In this document: one piece after another, positions 32,159 to 44,390 of the stretch
Numbering within the stretch: the first letter of the stretch is position 1
Layout: every line of letters starts with the position of its first letter
DNA from: Lepidodermella squamata
Lineage: Eukaryota; Gastrotricha
Direction of reading: 5' to 3'
Assembly (NCBI GenBank): GCA_047495785.1
Contig: JBLDXI010000055.1
Location: 1,984,001-2,048,000, forward strand
DNA: 64,000 bases
Notes under the pieces: model-generated
Told to the model about the DNA's origin: nothing
Database searches by the model: none
The model's input: only the letters and a program-made list of their open reading frames with translations
Translations under genes and position numbers: made by a program

Positions 32159-33233
32159 ATGACATCAGCTCCTCGGAGATCAAATGACGCGTACAAAGTG
32201 GTACTGCTCGGCGAGGTTTGCTTAATTTAATTCAGATAGTGTTTCTTATGTTAAATATATTTATTCCTCCAATACAGGGTCGGGTGGGGAAAACCAGTCT
32301 GATGTTACGGTATTGCGAAAATAAGTTCAACGAAAACCATATAACTACATTACAGGTGAGAAAATTCCTTGTTTTGAAAATAGTTGCCAGTAAATTTTGC
32401 CGTTGCATAGGCATCTTTTTTGACGAAACGGTTGAGTGACCCACCTATATCCGTCGCCATTTGGTAAGCGGCTTGCCAGTCATGCTATGGAAAAATTCAA
32501 TTTTATCTTCACAGGGACACTGCTGGACAGGAGCGCTTTCATGCTCTGGGTAAGATATATTTCATTTTCTCAACCCCCTGATACATTCACTTCAATTTAC
32601 TTACTTCCAGGACCATTATACTATCGCGATGCTGACGGAGGTGCGTTTCTGATTCATCGCACATACCATGTTTCAATTTGATTATATCTACAGCTTTGCT
32701 TGTTTATGACATCACTGATTCGGATTCATTTGCAAGGGCGCAACGTTGGGTCGGTGAACTGCATACAGGTAGGAGTAAAATACGACACCCTATCTGTTTT
32801 TTATGTCGGAATCTCATATTTTAGTTTTGGGAACTGACATAACTCTCATACTCGTGGGAAACAAAGTAGATTTATCAAATCGTCGCAACGTATGATTGAA
32901 CAATTTTGCAAGAGATGTCTTGAATGTTTGGTCCCTCAGGTAACCAAAAGTGATGCTGCTGCTTACGCTGCTTCAGTTGGCGCTTCTCATTACGAAATAT
33001 CTGTCAAGCTGAACCAAGGGGTGGAAGAACTATTTAGAACTCTTGCAGTTGCAATGATCGAAGCTAGAAGCAAGCGCAGTAAATCATCTGGACCATCAAA
33101 CAGATCATCAAATCTTGATCAACCGCAGTCTTTCTCCTCCAACTCAGGTGCTGCGAGATCGCGGGGCATTCAGCTCCTGGACGAGAGTGACAATCAAGGC
33201 TCCAATTCGTCTCGAAAATCGTGTTCTTGTTGA
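32159..33233 (+). CDS. RAB21: Rab GTPase RAB21
   Basis: Eight exons (32159-32215, 32278-32355, 32411-32463, 32515-32549, 32611-32640, 32694-32768, 32825-32889, 32940-33233) give 228 residues. The nucleotide site is complete: GEGRVGKTSL (P-loop), LRYCENKFNENHITTLQ leading into switch I, WDTAGQERFHALGP (switch II), GNKVDL and SVK. The switch I segment HITTLQASFLTKR is diagnostic for RAB21. The C-terminus ends SRKSCSC, a CxC double geranylgeranylation signal. RAB21 controls early endosome traffic and integrin endocytosis. The switch I-II linker (LSDPPISVAI) differs from the usual NIGGKRVNLAI. Exons 4 and 5 are 35 and 30 nt. Confidence 0.95.
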
Positions 33234-34698
33234 GTCACATTTTTCTGTCGTGGTCTTGTGGTTTTAAAATTCACTCAATTTATTTCTATAAACTTCACGT
33301 TCACTTGCGTTACAATAAATCGCGCTGTTTTCTACGGTAATAACGATTATCCAAGTATTGTTAGCTTGACCAGTATCAGTAGAATTATGGCTTTAAATCG
33401 CCTGCTTATGTAGTCTTGTCGCTCTGGCTGTCGTGAATGTATGGACATGCTCGAGTGATTGATAATTATAATTGAAGCTGGTGAGATCATGATCGATAAA
33501 AATTGATGTTGCGCCGTCAAGTTGATGTGAGAATTCGCAATCCATATTCTACCGATTACCGGGTGACTATTTTGCTTATAACCCGGTTATCATGGTCCAT
33601 TGAAAGTGAGGACCAGTCGTATTTATTTTGATACAAATTACTGTCGTGACGGAAGAAATTGAATGTGCAAAACCTGTAGTAAACATGCTTGCAATATTTA
33701 TAAAATTCTGAATCTTGATGCATATCTTGAGAACAGGCTCTTTGCCATCGAAGTATGCTGCAATCGTTGTTTTCCCAAGATGAGACTGATTCGAGCAAAA
33801 CATCACCCTGTTTAATTAAAACGTTTGTTGCAAGTAATATCGCTGCGAATTGAATGAATCGTGAACCTGGATTACTGAGCACAACGCACCTGATGGCATG
33901 ATGTGGGTCGAGTTGGCCACAAGAGACAAATAAACAGAAGTTCCATGTTTACCGCTGTTGCACTTTTTGTACATCAAAATTAGCTTAATGATGTGCGTTA
34001 ATAGTGATCATACCTGAATAGTAATCTAGCCCGGAGTTCGCAGAGTGGCGCACGCGTCGAGGAAAGCCATGGCTGTGGAAAAGAACTGGTTACATTGAAT
34101 TTGTGTGGTCGAGGCATGTGTTCCTCCCCTATAAAAGTGACAACTAGGTTGCTATATTAAATTATGCTATATGAGGTTTGCTATGTCTCTTGAGGGTAAA
34201 ACTGAGTTGCTAAGTGTACCCAGTCAGAAAATTTTGAAAAATATCGAAATCGAATAGCATTTTTCAGTTCGCATCGATTCGATATTACAGTGGGATCGAA
34301 ATGCATTGCGACAAGGTTCGAGTTGGTCGGCATTTACCTTTCGAATCTTTGACCTGTTATTCGATTCTCTGATTTCTGTCATGACGAAGAGTTTCAGCTT
34401 TTGCATAACGCTAGCACCACGGGCAGAATCAGCTGCCAAAACACAACACGACTCTGGTTCCATTATTTCTGATACGAAAAATGTTGTTTAACTATCAGAA
34501 TGGTGCTGAAAGCTCAAATTCAAGGTAGACTGAAAAACAGCTCGCATTTCAAAGGCGTCATGATGGTAATCATTGGTTTAGTCGTGGTTGTTGTACAAGC
34601 CGTACAAGCAAGGTCTCATCGCCGACAGCTGGTGACGAAATGACTTGGGACTTGAGTGTTGGCGTCAAGCAGGCGAAAGACTTTCGGTGCATGAGACG
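33234..34698. other. intergenic with weak minus-strand coding signal
   Basis: Between about 33,560 and 34,463 the minus strand has several exon-like pieces. One begins at 34,463 with 42 codons and a strong donor at 34,337; others contain MPRPHKFNVTSSFPQPW and GKHGTSVYLSLVANSTH followed by MPSGALCSVIQVHDSF, reminiscent of a WD40-type opening. The pieces do not all join in phase and meet stops, so this is a decayed gene or one I could not assemble. Confidence 0.3.
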
Positions 34699-34923
34699 TA
34701 CAGGGACCGGCAGAAGTTATTCTACAGACGCATCACTTATTATCATTATTGTCATCATTAGGGGTCATGTGACCGTCAATTTCTTCAACTTCTTCATTTT
34801 CGTGCCGAAATTTCGCGTATGGGGTTGAAGAAGTTGAAGAAATTGACGGTCACATGACCCCTAATGATGACAATAATGATAATAAGTAATGCGTCTGTAG
34901 AATAACTTCTGCCGGTCCCTGTA
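34699..34923. repeat. near-perfect hairpin, 98-nt arms
   Basis: Positions 34699-34796 and 34826-34923 are reverse complements with a single mismatch, around a 29-nt loop. Each arm holds an ATTATTGTCATCATTA tract and a TTCTTCAACTTCTTCA tract. The near identity of the arms indicates recent origin. No coding function is apparent. Confidence 0.95.
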
Positions 34924-35026
34924 TTATAGGACGCCGCGGCTTCGAAGTTTCCGCAATATTTCCTCGATAAAATAATGAGCCAGAAGTGTGAATATTAATT
35001 ATAGAGCAAAACATCAGCAAGTTGGT

Positions 35027-35403
35027 CTTCCTCTTCCATCTCTTTCTTCCCTATTCTTCCCTATTCTTCCCTTCTTCTTCCCTCTCTATCTTCCAATCTG
35101 TCTTCCAGATTGCGCCGTGGCGCTGACGCTCTTCCTTTTCTTCCTTTTATAGACGAATTCTTGTGTTTGAGTCACTGACGAGCCAATCACAATTCGACAA
35201 ATTTCAATTTGAAAATTATTAAGGCGCATTTTTTATTAATTTTTTAATGCTTTGTTGTGCGTGCGCATTATATTCACGTGGCGCAATAAGTTGCTATAAT
35301 TAGTTGCTGTTCGTCGCATGTTCAGGCAATTGGAAGAAGTGGAAGAATAGGAAGAAGAAGAAGGGAAGAAGAGAAGGAAGAATAGGAAGAGGGAAGAGGA
35401 AGA
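35027..35403. mobile_element. MITE-like element with polypyrimidine terminal inverted repeats
   Basis: The left end is about 65 nt of CTTCC/CTATTCTTCC words and the right end is its complement (GGAAGAATAGGAAGAAG type). Between them lies about 230 nt including GAGTCACTGACGAGCCAATC. That core recurs nearly unchanged at 63.6 kb, which shows a dispersed family. No ORF is present, so it depends on enzymes encoded elsewhere. Confidence 0.8.
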
Positions 35404-36802
35404 ATGATCGATTTTAACGTCTGATAAAATAGTCGAAGGTTAATCCGCCCTTGCCGCAGCTTCTTCCAAAAACGTACCGATTAATCTCATGACAAGAATA
35501 GCGAGGCCCGATTTACCATAGCATCGAAAACAGCTTTAAGGTTCCAATATTAATATAGATGCGACATGCGATCTATGGCTTCCGGTCAAACAATATAATC
35601 CGATTATTGAAATGGAGTTGGAACTACATGACCAATTATTTCTGGCATGCACGACATGTGTATATTGATATATATAATGTCAAAACACCAATTTCCGTTG
35701 GTCATGGAGCTATCCTTAGGCTTTATTTTGTCGTCTCTGTTTGTTGTGAAAAACTGTTCCTTAGCAGCCTATATTTATTTTAAAAATTGTGGCACCAGTT
35801 ACACAATCAATGCGCTTCAACCTAAAAGCTTTCAATGATTAAATAACTTGCATGAGCCGAAATCGGCAAATATTTTTGGTCGCATTCAATCGATTTTTGT
35901 CATCAGAATAATAGCCGACATATACCATTCCAAATTGCCATTACCACTATTGAGTTGAGAAGAAATTAAAATATGCCGCATAGTCGAATAGCCTATGCGG
36001 ATATGTGCCGCGCCGTAATGTCACATGGAGCGTATATAACCGTGATTATTATATAAATAACGATGTATTACACGCCACGCTCGACATTTGTCAAACATGG
36101 CCACCATTCGTACTCTTGCCGCAAACGTACGATGATTTGCTGCAGCAGCCACAAACAATGTCGTTTCTTAATACATGGCAAAGTCTCGCAATCGCCAAAG
36201 TTGAAAATATTACGAAGCCATGGCAAACCCTGATTATAATAATAATAATAATAAGTGCATACTGCAGCAGGCCAGCAACAAGCATGCGATATAATACAAA
36301 AATCTAGGCTGCGCTACCCATCATCAGAATCAGAATCATCATCGACTGCTAGCAAGTAGATGAATGGCATCTTTTTATTCGATTGCCGAGCGCGCATCGC
36401 CGCAAATCTCGCAGAAATTACTGGCGCAAATTGAGGCAATTGAGGCGCACAATTGACGAAGACGTGTATATCGTCCTTGTGGAATAGCCATTTAGCCAAA
36501 ATCTAATGTTTATTGTGTTTTATGCGGTTGGTCTTCTTCTATAAAGAAGAAGAAATGCCCGCACATTTTTACATCATGTGATTCACAACGCTCAATGCGT
36601 ATTGAACTCATCATTATTTGAAAACCGGAACTGCTTAGTTGACAGAATCATGGCGTTGCTTGGTTGACTTTTTTGCGAGCCGAATCTTTGCCAGTAGCGT
36701 TTATTGTTGATGGCCGCGGCACGCAGATAATGAATCGAATTACCTATTATTTAGGTCATTATTTAGGGGTGGGCTGCATGCAATGAGAGTTTCATGATAA
36801 TA
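35404..36802. other. intergenic, AT-rich
   Basis: Nothing coding is supported. A short AAT/ATA microsatellite lies at 36236-36254. Confidence 0.5.
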
Positions 36803-36975
36803 TACCGTATTTGTCCTATAGCAGCCCGGGCTACTAAAATTTAAACCTCGAAATTTGGAAAATTTCAAAAATGAATTTCTCGTGAATCGTTCATTATTCA
36901 TGTTTTCGAACCGAGTTGACCCCTCAACCCTGGGCTACTATTAGTGAATGGGCTATTATTGGAACAAATACGGTA
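36803..36975. mobile_element. small MITE-like element with TACCGTATTTGT ends
   Basis: Perfect 12-bp terminal inverted repeats (TACCGTATTTGT at 36803-36814, complement at 36964-36975) extend imperfectly inward through AGCCC/GGGCTACTA words. Total length is 173 bp with no ORF. A related AATAGCCCGGGCTGTTG stretch occurs near 43,430. Confidence 0.6.
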
Positions 36976-37228
36976 AATTGTGAAACTACCTTATAACGTA
37001 AATTTCACAACTGCTATATCATCGAAGCCATCATCCAATCCATCATCGAAGCTGATAATGTATCTTGCACATTGACTTTATCTTCGCTTCAAGTTCAATT
37101 CCTTTATATTATAAGTATCTGTGAGATGCCTGTGCTAAAGTGTAGATTTTATTCTGTTACTAAAAGGCGAAGTTTCGACATGATAAAATGAAAGCATCGC
37201 ATTAGATCTGGAGGGAACCTATCGAAGC

Positions 37229-39581
37229 ATGGGGGCGTCTGCTTCTAATATTCTGCATGGCATCAATCGACGCACCAACAAGCTAAACAAAGCGCAAAGG
37301 CTTTACCAGCAAGGAGAAATAGAGAAGGTTGGTACTTCTTCAGAGTTTGGTTTCATTTTGATATTCGTAACTTTATTTTTCAAAGGCCATCGCTATATGG
37401 ACTAACATATCTGCAGAGGTAAATTGACAAATAACTGCGCAGTGATTTGTTTTCTAATTTTGATAATTTTATGTGAAAAGCGACATGTACCGGATTGTGA
37501 TAAATTGACAACTTTCGGCTGGCTGGCTATCGCATGTTTCACGACTGGTCATTACCGGTATCAAGGCTAAAGTTCCTATTAAACTTCCGTGAATCCAATA
37601 TTTTCAGAGAGATGGCTACTTGGTCAGCGCGGCAATTACGGCTAGCTAGGCAAATCTATCGCGAGCCGTCGCCTAATTCCACCTCAACGTCGCTTGTTGA
37701 AGCTCTGTTGAATGTTTCAAGATCCGAGTTGGGCCAGGGAAATTTGGCAAGGGCCGCCTTCTTTGCAGCCGAAGCTTTGGTTGCAGCCGGTGAAAGTGCA
37801 GATGCAAGTCTACAACCAAATAGCAGAGGTCCACCGAGTTCGCCCTTTAAAAGTTCCACCGCAAAGACAGAAGGCGAAGATGTTGTTTCTGATTGCCGGC
37901 GACTGTCAGGTTACTGTCACTTGGTAGCTGCTCATGCCAGTTTTGGTGGTATGCTGCATTGCCTGAGTTAATTCCACATTCTATCATTTGATCACCACCC
38001 TTTTAGAAGGCAATGTGTCCACTGGTCTGGAGCATCTGGACAGGTCACTGCTGGTTGCAAGACAATGCACCGACCAACTGTTGGAGTTGTTCGTCCAAAT
38101 GGCCTTAGCCCAACTTTTCATGGTACTAAAAGATTACAACCGTGCCCTGCATTACTGCGGCCGCTGTGAATCTATGGCTAGGGCTCTGCAGCCGGCCCAA
38201 AGTCCGGATATCACTGCTTGCCGAAGGTCTATCAGCCTCTACTACGCTACAATAATGCGGAAGCTTGGCCGTCCAGATTATGCAGAGACGATCGTTCAGG
38301 TGAGCGATTTTCTGCATGAAATTCCCCTTGAAAGTCTGTTTTTGCGTTATAAACAGGAGCTCTTGGGTGACAGCGCTTGTACGCGGGATCCATCATTCCA
38401 AGCAAACTGCTTCATCTTACTCGGAGATCTTTCGAGAAGCGAGGGGCAATACTTGGTATTGGTTTTGGGCACATTTCCCGGCTTTCTTACTTTCCATGTT
38501 TCCCTTTTTGTAGCGAGCGTATTCCCTATACGAGAATGCCTATTCGTTGATGCGACAGTCTGGTTCTAGGTTCGGGGAGCTTACTGTACTGCTGCAGTTG
38601 GCGAAGGTGAAAAAAATTATCGAACAATAACAAGCTGAGAATAACAAATTATTTAATTATAGTGCCTGCTTAGAATGAGAGATAACGGGACCGTGTGCGA
38701 ATGTAAAGCAGTCGAAGTTCTTCAAAGGTAACCCACCGACGATGCCTTGCATTAGAAGTTGATTGCTATTTAACTCGTGCCTAGGTGCTGTCTTTTCGCG
38801 AAGTCAAGCAACGCTAACGTATGTTTTCTGATGACCTAAATCCTATTCATCCGAATATTCGTTTTAATATAAATAGATGATTCGAGCGAGAAGCTTGAGG
38901 TTCTTGGAGAAAGTTCTGACCTCGCTTGGTGATACTAAAGCTGCTGCTCTCACAAACGAAGAGCTGAATCGATTGCGTGCCACTGTCGGGCTAGTTTGCG
39001 CGATTTGTAGGAAGGCGGTGGGCGAGAAACAAGCGGCGGTGTCAATTTTGCCGTGTGCTCATTTAGCTCACGACGACTGCTTGCTTGCGCTTGAAGCCGA
39101 AGAGACGTCGTTTGCGGTTAGGACTGGCAGTGCGAGTTGCTCGAATACGCTCAATCGATCGCATTCGTCGCCGAAAGAGACGATTGAAAGTCATCGCGCA
39201 CGTAGCTATCAAAACTTAGCTCAGCCGTCTTCATCTTCATCAACATTGAGGTGCCACCAATGTGCCGCCGGTTTCAACTACAGTGCATTCTCGCAACAGC
39301 ACCCTAGTCTCACAGCGGGCCAATTGGGCGATGCGCCAAGCCCCCATAATTTACATATTAGCTCAGAGGCAGCTTACATGAACCTCCAACCATCAGCCTT
39401 CAGCCTTCATCCCAAAAATAACTCAATGCCCTCTACCTCATCAACGACGCACCACCACCATCACCACCACCACCAAACGGCTCAAGTGACAAGCTACGCT
39501 TCAGTGATCGCGCCCTCTTCGCCACCAACCTCAGGTCAGATGCGTCCTCCCAATTTCCAGCACCATGGAGTTTTGGTATAA
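37229..39581 (+). CDS. RAPSN: rapsyn-like receptor-clustering protein
   Basis: Ten exons (37229-37327, 37386-37418, 37481-37557, 37608-37948, 38007-38299, 38357-38455, 38514-38606, 38663-38727, 38785-38818, 38877-39581) give 612 residues. The N-terminus MGASASN is a myristoylation signal. TPR-like helices run through most of the chain (KAQRLYQQGEIEKAIAIWTNI, GYCHLVAAHASFG, MRQSGSRFGELTVLLQLAK). The C-terminus holds a RING-H2 start (CAICRKAVG, then CAHLAHDDC). Rapsyn clusters acetylcholine receptors beneath the neuromuscular synapse. Vertebrate rapsyn has about 412 residues; here a Ser-rich loop in exon 4, a 57-residue spacer before the last RING CxxC, and a long His/Ser/Pro tail add the rest. 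Confidence 0.85.
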
Positions 39582-40553
39582 CCTGGCGAACATAGCGTAA
39601 CACCACCACCTCAATTGATGTCATTTTATATTTACGACCGCATTTTGTTAGCGTCGCCGAAAGAGTGGGATTTAGGCTTGTTTTTTTTTATTTTTGCCGC
39701 CAATGGTCTGGCATCTAGTAATTTTAAGCTTAATTAACCATGCCGGCCTAATGTTTATATTTACTAACACCTTTCAAAAATGGTGAAAGGAACGCCTGTG
39801 GGGTAATCAGTTTTGCTTCATTATTTGGTATTATTATATTCACTTGCTGTTATGTCGGTAGCTAAACAAAGGGATATGGGTCGGGCAGTTCGGATAAGAA
39901 ATAATAAATTCTAAATCCGACTTTTTCGGCAACGCTAACGACATTGTGACGTGATGAAACAAGTTTTTACAAAGCACTGAAGACATCTTACAATGTATAT
40001 TCCTTGTGAGATCGCTATTATTTGCCCTAATAAAAGGAAGAAAGTCTTAGCAGTTGCCTTCCCCTTTCAACACTTTTACTCACTCATTGTTATTGGCTTT
40101 TCCAAGCCGAATTAAGGGAATAATCTATGGCTAGCCATGGAGAAATACTGAATACCGACTAATTTCATGCGCTATGACCTCCTCAAGAACTGCGTTTGCC
40201 TCGATAATTTATATTTTATCCGCCGAGGCCAAAACATATGGGTACAACAAAACTTGAATTTGAAATTTCACATGTTCGTCCCAGCGCATTAACGGAACCT
40301 CCCGCGGGTTGATGTTCATTATTGGGGTACTTCGTTTGCATCGTGAATTCAAGTCGAGCAAGTCAGATCGTTGTCATACACAATAGCAGCCAATGCCGTC
40401 CGGCCTTCTTCTCCTCAAAAGATCACTGCTGTATATTTTAGGCGTCAAAATACTTCTTAGTGATAGCAGTTTTTCCGAAAGAACTTTTATTGATCACAAA
40501 TCACAAAGTAGTACAAGTACAAAGAAGAAAGCTGATTGATTTCGGCCTCGGTC
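39582..40553. other. intergenic between convergent genes
   Basis: Holds the 3' UTRs of rapsyn and SMU1; AATAAA occurs near 40,029. No gene seen. Confidence 0.5.
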
Positions 40554-42621
40554 TCAAGGTACCCACAACTTGAGAGTTCCATCGGTGGAATAGGATGCAA
40601 GCATGTTCTGATGAGGATGATGGCTGAGACCGATGACTTCCTGTTCGTGCACCTGCACTGTGCGTTCAAGACGGCCGGCTGATGTCGAGAAGCAATAAAG
40701 CACGTTGTCTTCACCGACGCAGTAAATCCACTCGCCGCGCGGCGAAATGGTGGCGCATACAAAATCACCGCCGTCTCGCTTTCCGCTAGTGAACGAGCGC
40801 ACGATTTGGCCCTGTTGATTCATGATCACCACCGTGTTCGATTTGTTTGCAACCAGAAACTGCTCGGCGTTGCGCGGCATCGGCAGAACTGTGTGGACCG
40901 GCGCCTCGCCACCCCCGCCTGTATTGCCCGACGCCGATGCCGTGGAAGAAGTCAGAGCAGCGGAGCCGCCTAACGGTTTCAGCGTCGCCGTGCATTCGCA
41001 AGATTTGACCGACCACATCTACGTAATTATAAAGATAACATGTTTAAGGATTTGCTGATCGGAGAAAAATAAACGTTGTTTGCAAATGGGAGAAAAGTTG
41101 TCATTTCCTAGGGTTCGGTATTACTAATTACTAGACTCAGTTTCCAACGGCAGTATTTATTGAGTGATACATTTCATTTAAGAAACGGGGCGCTCTAACC
41201 TGGTATTGCATTTTTGGCGTGCTAGAGTAAGTTTGAGCCGTTTTTGTCAAAGTAGGGATTAATTTTATTATTGCATCAACATCATCGTGAGCAAAAGTAA
41301 GCAAAAGCGAGCGGGATTCAATGAGTCTAATTTAGGAATTCGGCATTGCGGCCGTCGAAGGGTTAAAATTTAGTTACCTTAACTGTGCCGTCCGATGAAG
41401 CGCTGACGATGTGATGACCGTCAGAGCCGAACCACATAGCCGAGTTGACAAAAGAAGAGTGACCTCTGAACTCTTTCAACAGCTTGCCGCTTTTCAGTCC
41501 ATACAGCCTGATTAGACCGTCGTACGACGTTGACAATAATTGCGAGTTATCGCGAGAAAACGAAAGAGATGTCACGCCTTTGCCATGCGCACGGTCGAAC
41601 TTGCGCAAGCACTGCCCTGTAGCCACCTTCCACACCATGATTCTACCCTCTTTTGAGCCACTCGCTAACATCTCCGAGTCGCGAGAAAACGCCAAGCAAA
41701 GAACGGCTTCCTCCATGAGCATAACTGAAAAATGAGACAAAATATGACAAAATATTTAAAAAGCATATATCAGTCTAACACTGCTCGGAGGCTTGATACT
41801 TGAGATCTTTTCTGATTTTGCCGGTTTGATAATTCCAAACTTCGATAAAGCCATCAACACTGCCCGTGACAAGGTATTGCCCATCGGCGCTGAACGCCGC
41901 AGCCTCGGCGTGCGCTTTCGCCGACATCTTGATCGTTCGGCTGAGCTGCGTGGGGTATCGCTCCTCCTCCTGCTCTCGAATCGCCGCCTTGCCCCGGAAA
42001 ACGTCGATTGTTGAACCAGGGGGTAGCAAGCCTTGATGCTGCTGCCATTTCAAAGCCTGGCCGATGAGCGAGAGCAAGCGACTGGCAGGTACGACATTGA
42101 CTTCACCGGCCAGTGATTGAGCTAACGCACTGCGCCGCTTCTCTTTCGTCATACCCTCAGGGTAAGCTTCGCGAGGGTTGAAGTAGTTACGAGCTAGAAG
42201 CCCTTCGAGATGGGCGTATCTGTCTAGCTGATTACGTTTCAGCGCTGCCATTGCATCGGTTTGCCGAAGCAACATTTTAGCAGCGGCCAGTTCGCGCAGC
42301 TCGATCAACTCGAGGACGATTTGCTCGTACAAATCTATGAGCTTGTTCTCTGGCAGGCGAAGGGGCTGAATGGCTTTGAGCACGGCATCCCAATGACCAT
42401 TGTTGATATCTGAGATGAAAGATTCAACCGAGTCGACAGTGTTCAACGTGACGCCGGTTTCCTCTTGCAGTGAACTGAGAGATTTGAACAAGTTATGCTC
42501 CTTCAGATATTGCTGAACCAACCGAATTATGCTAGAAATGAACATGGTTTTGATCACGATTAAGAACCAGCATACGTGTAAAATGTACTTACTCAGCAGC
42601 TTCGATTTCCACTGATGACAT
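40554..42621 (-). CDS. SMU1: spliceosomal WD40 protein SMU1
   Basis: Four exons (42593-42621, 41780-42531, 41378-41724, 40554-41018) give 530 residues. The N-terminus has LisH and CTLH helices ([53 protein letters not shown]), then a linker with FRGKAAI and a seven-bladed WD40 propeller ([43 protein letters not shown]) ending TLKLWVP. SMU1 acts with RED (IK) in activation of the spliceosomal B complex. Near-complete collinearity with the human protein (513 residues) makes the call firm. It is the last gene of the minus-strand cluster; its start lies 189 nt downstream of the KTI12 stop. The last intron is 359 nt. Confidence 0.96.
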
Positions 42622-42810
42622 TCTTTCTTCTCTTTTCTACATCCAGCCGTAAACCGGCTGATGAACCAAAAGTTTTAATGTTCTATTAAAATATAATCGG
42701 GAAACATTCTTTAAAAGGTTTTCAACTTGAGTACTTCTAGTCGTTCAGCCGTTGTATTACTAAAAATGACGTTTCTGGTGAGTTAATATAAGGAAACCAG
42801 TACTTAAAAA

Positions 42811-44294
42811 TCATGCTAAATGGTCGGGCTCTTTCCGTAGCCCAGGGAACAGCCTGCTTTCTAAGAAAGCTGCGAACAATTGTGGTGTATTGCTGGAGTC
42901 TGAAGTGGCCTGTAAATGAGTTTTGCTTCGAAATAGTGATATAAAATCACGCCGATGGCGCTGAAGATCCGCATCAGTCACAGATGGAGGGATACCAGCT
43001 TCGGTTTTGCAGCGGATGCTGAGCGGTGTCTTGGCTGAAGGTATGTTCAATACCACTGTATCTTCTGAAGTGACGCATCTTAGATGAGCTGCAAATGCCT
43101 GACATGGAAAGTAAAGCATAATTCCAATACCGCGCGAGAAAAAGCTAACTTACGTTGACTACTTCCTGTGTTATTCTGTCGATATCATACGAAACATTTG
43201 TTGGGGCGACAGGCGTCTAAAAACAAATTTTCCAAATTCTTTAGTCTTTGCCCGCAAAGCAGAGTTTCAACGATCCATCTTTCCCTCTGCACGCAAACGG
43301 ATTCTTGCTTCTAAGAATTATTCTTAGTAAGATTCGGCCGCGGTACCGCGGTTCTTCGGCATTGATAAAATTGATAAAAGCCCGTGAAAACATGAATACA
43401 TAAATCTACAAGCCTCTCCCGAGTGAGTAATAGCCCGGGCTGTTGAAGGGATAAGGAATAGCAGCCGCCTTAATTTTTGTCATGCCAATTGACTCTTTTT
43501 ATAGAAATACGACCCAACAGTTTTATCGCTAAAAACTGTTGGAATGACGGATAATAAGGATGATGATGATGAGCAATACACAAGAACCCATAAATCAATG
43601 ATCACGGCGTCGGCGAGGCCAAAATTTAAATCGCAGTGCAAATTAAGGAAGGAAAACTAAGGTTTCTTACAGCTAATGTCGCTTTGTTTTGCTTCGCAGG
43701 CTTTGACTTGAACAAAGCCACTTCGATTGCGTCGAACGGTGGTTCGACGTCTCCAGGTGCGACTAAGATGAGTGGCGAATCCCATCGATTGCTGGCATCG
43801 GGAGGTTCGAATCGCTGCAGCAGATTTTTCATCGTCTCAGACGAATACGCTTGTCCGGATTCTACGCGATCCTTCGACTCGTTCCATTCGGTCGCCACTT
43901 CAGGAGTGCATTCGCAGTAAACGACGCAAAAAGTCGTCTGGGCAGATTTAGCGGCACAATAAAGCTCATATCGTACACCTGCGAACAAAATAAATTTAGC
44001 AAAATAAATAAATTATAAATTCAAACGCATACTTTTGATATAATTTAGAGAATCAACAATGAGTAGTCGGGTTTTACTGATCTTGCGCTGCACGGCCGAA
44101 AGAAATTCACCGCGAAGCTCTTTCTCTTGAACGGCAGTATCCGAATAAGCATCATTTTTGTCGAAATTCGGCGAGACACTGCTATCATCTATGACAACAG
44201 CTTGCCGGCCAGAGCTGTTGAAATGAGCAGCTATAGCTACGGCACGACGAGTCTTACCCGACGAGGGCAAGCCACACATCAGTAGGAGAGGCAT
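42811..44294 (-). CDS. KTI12: Elongator-associated P-loop protein KTI12
   Basis: Four exons (44033-44294, 43671-43978, 43154-43216, 42811-43098) give 306 residues. The start MPLLLMCGLPSSGKTRRA carries the P-loop, followed by VVIDDSSV, the DSLNYIKSVRYELYC block and VVYCECTPE. Then come the RFEPPDASNRWDSPL segment and a tRNA-binding C-terminal region with HRRDFISLF. KTI12 is a tRNA-dependent ATPase that regulates the Elongator complex in wobble-uridine modification. The length is close to animal orthologues. It starts 96 nt after the REXO2 stop, with a TTTTTATCCTAG acceptor-like site about 20 nt upstream of the ATG. The related PSTK kinase was considered, but the collinear blocks fit KTI12 better. 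Confidence 0.9.
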
Positions 44295-44390
44295 CAGATA
44301 ATTTCTTCTTGTCTTTCTAGGATAAAAATCTAAAATAGTATCGGATTTTTGATTGACATGCAACAATAAACGGGTATTATTCGAGATCAC

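Noticed and set aside
43338-43351. 14-bp palindrome CCGCGGTACCGCGG
   Set aside because: Isolated short palindrome in intergenic sequence without other copies or context.
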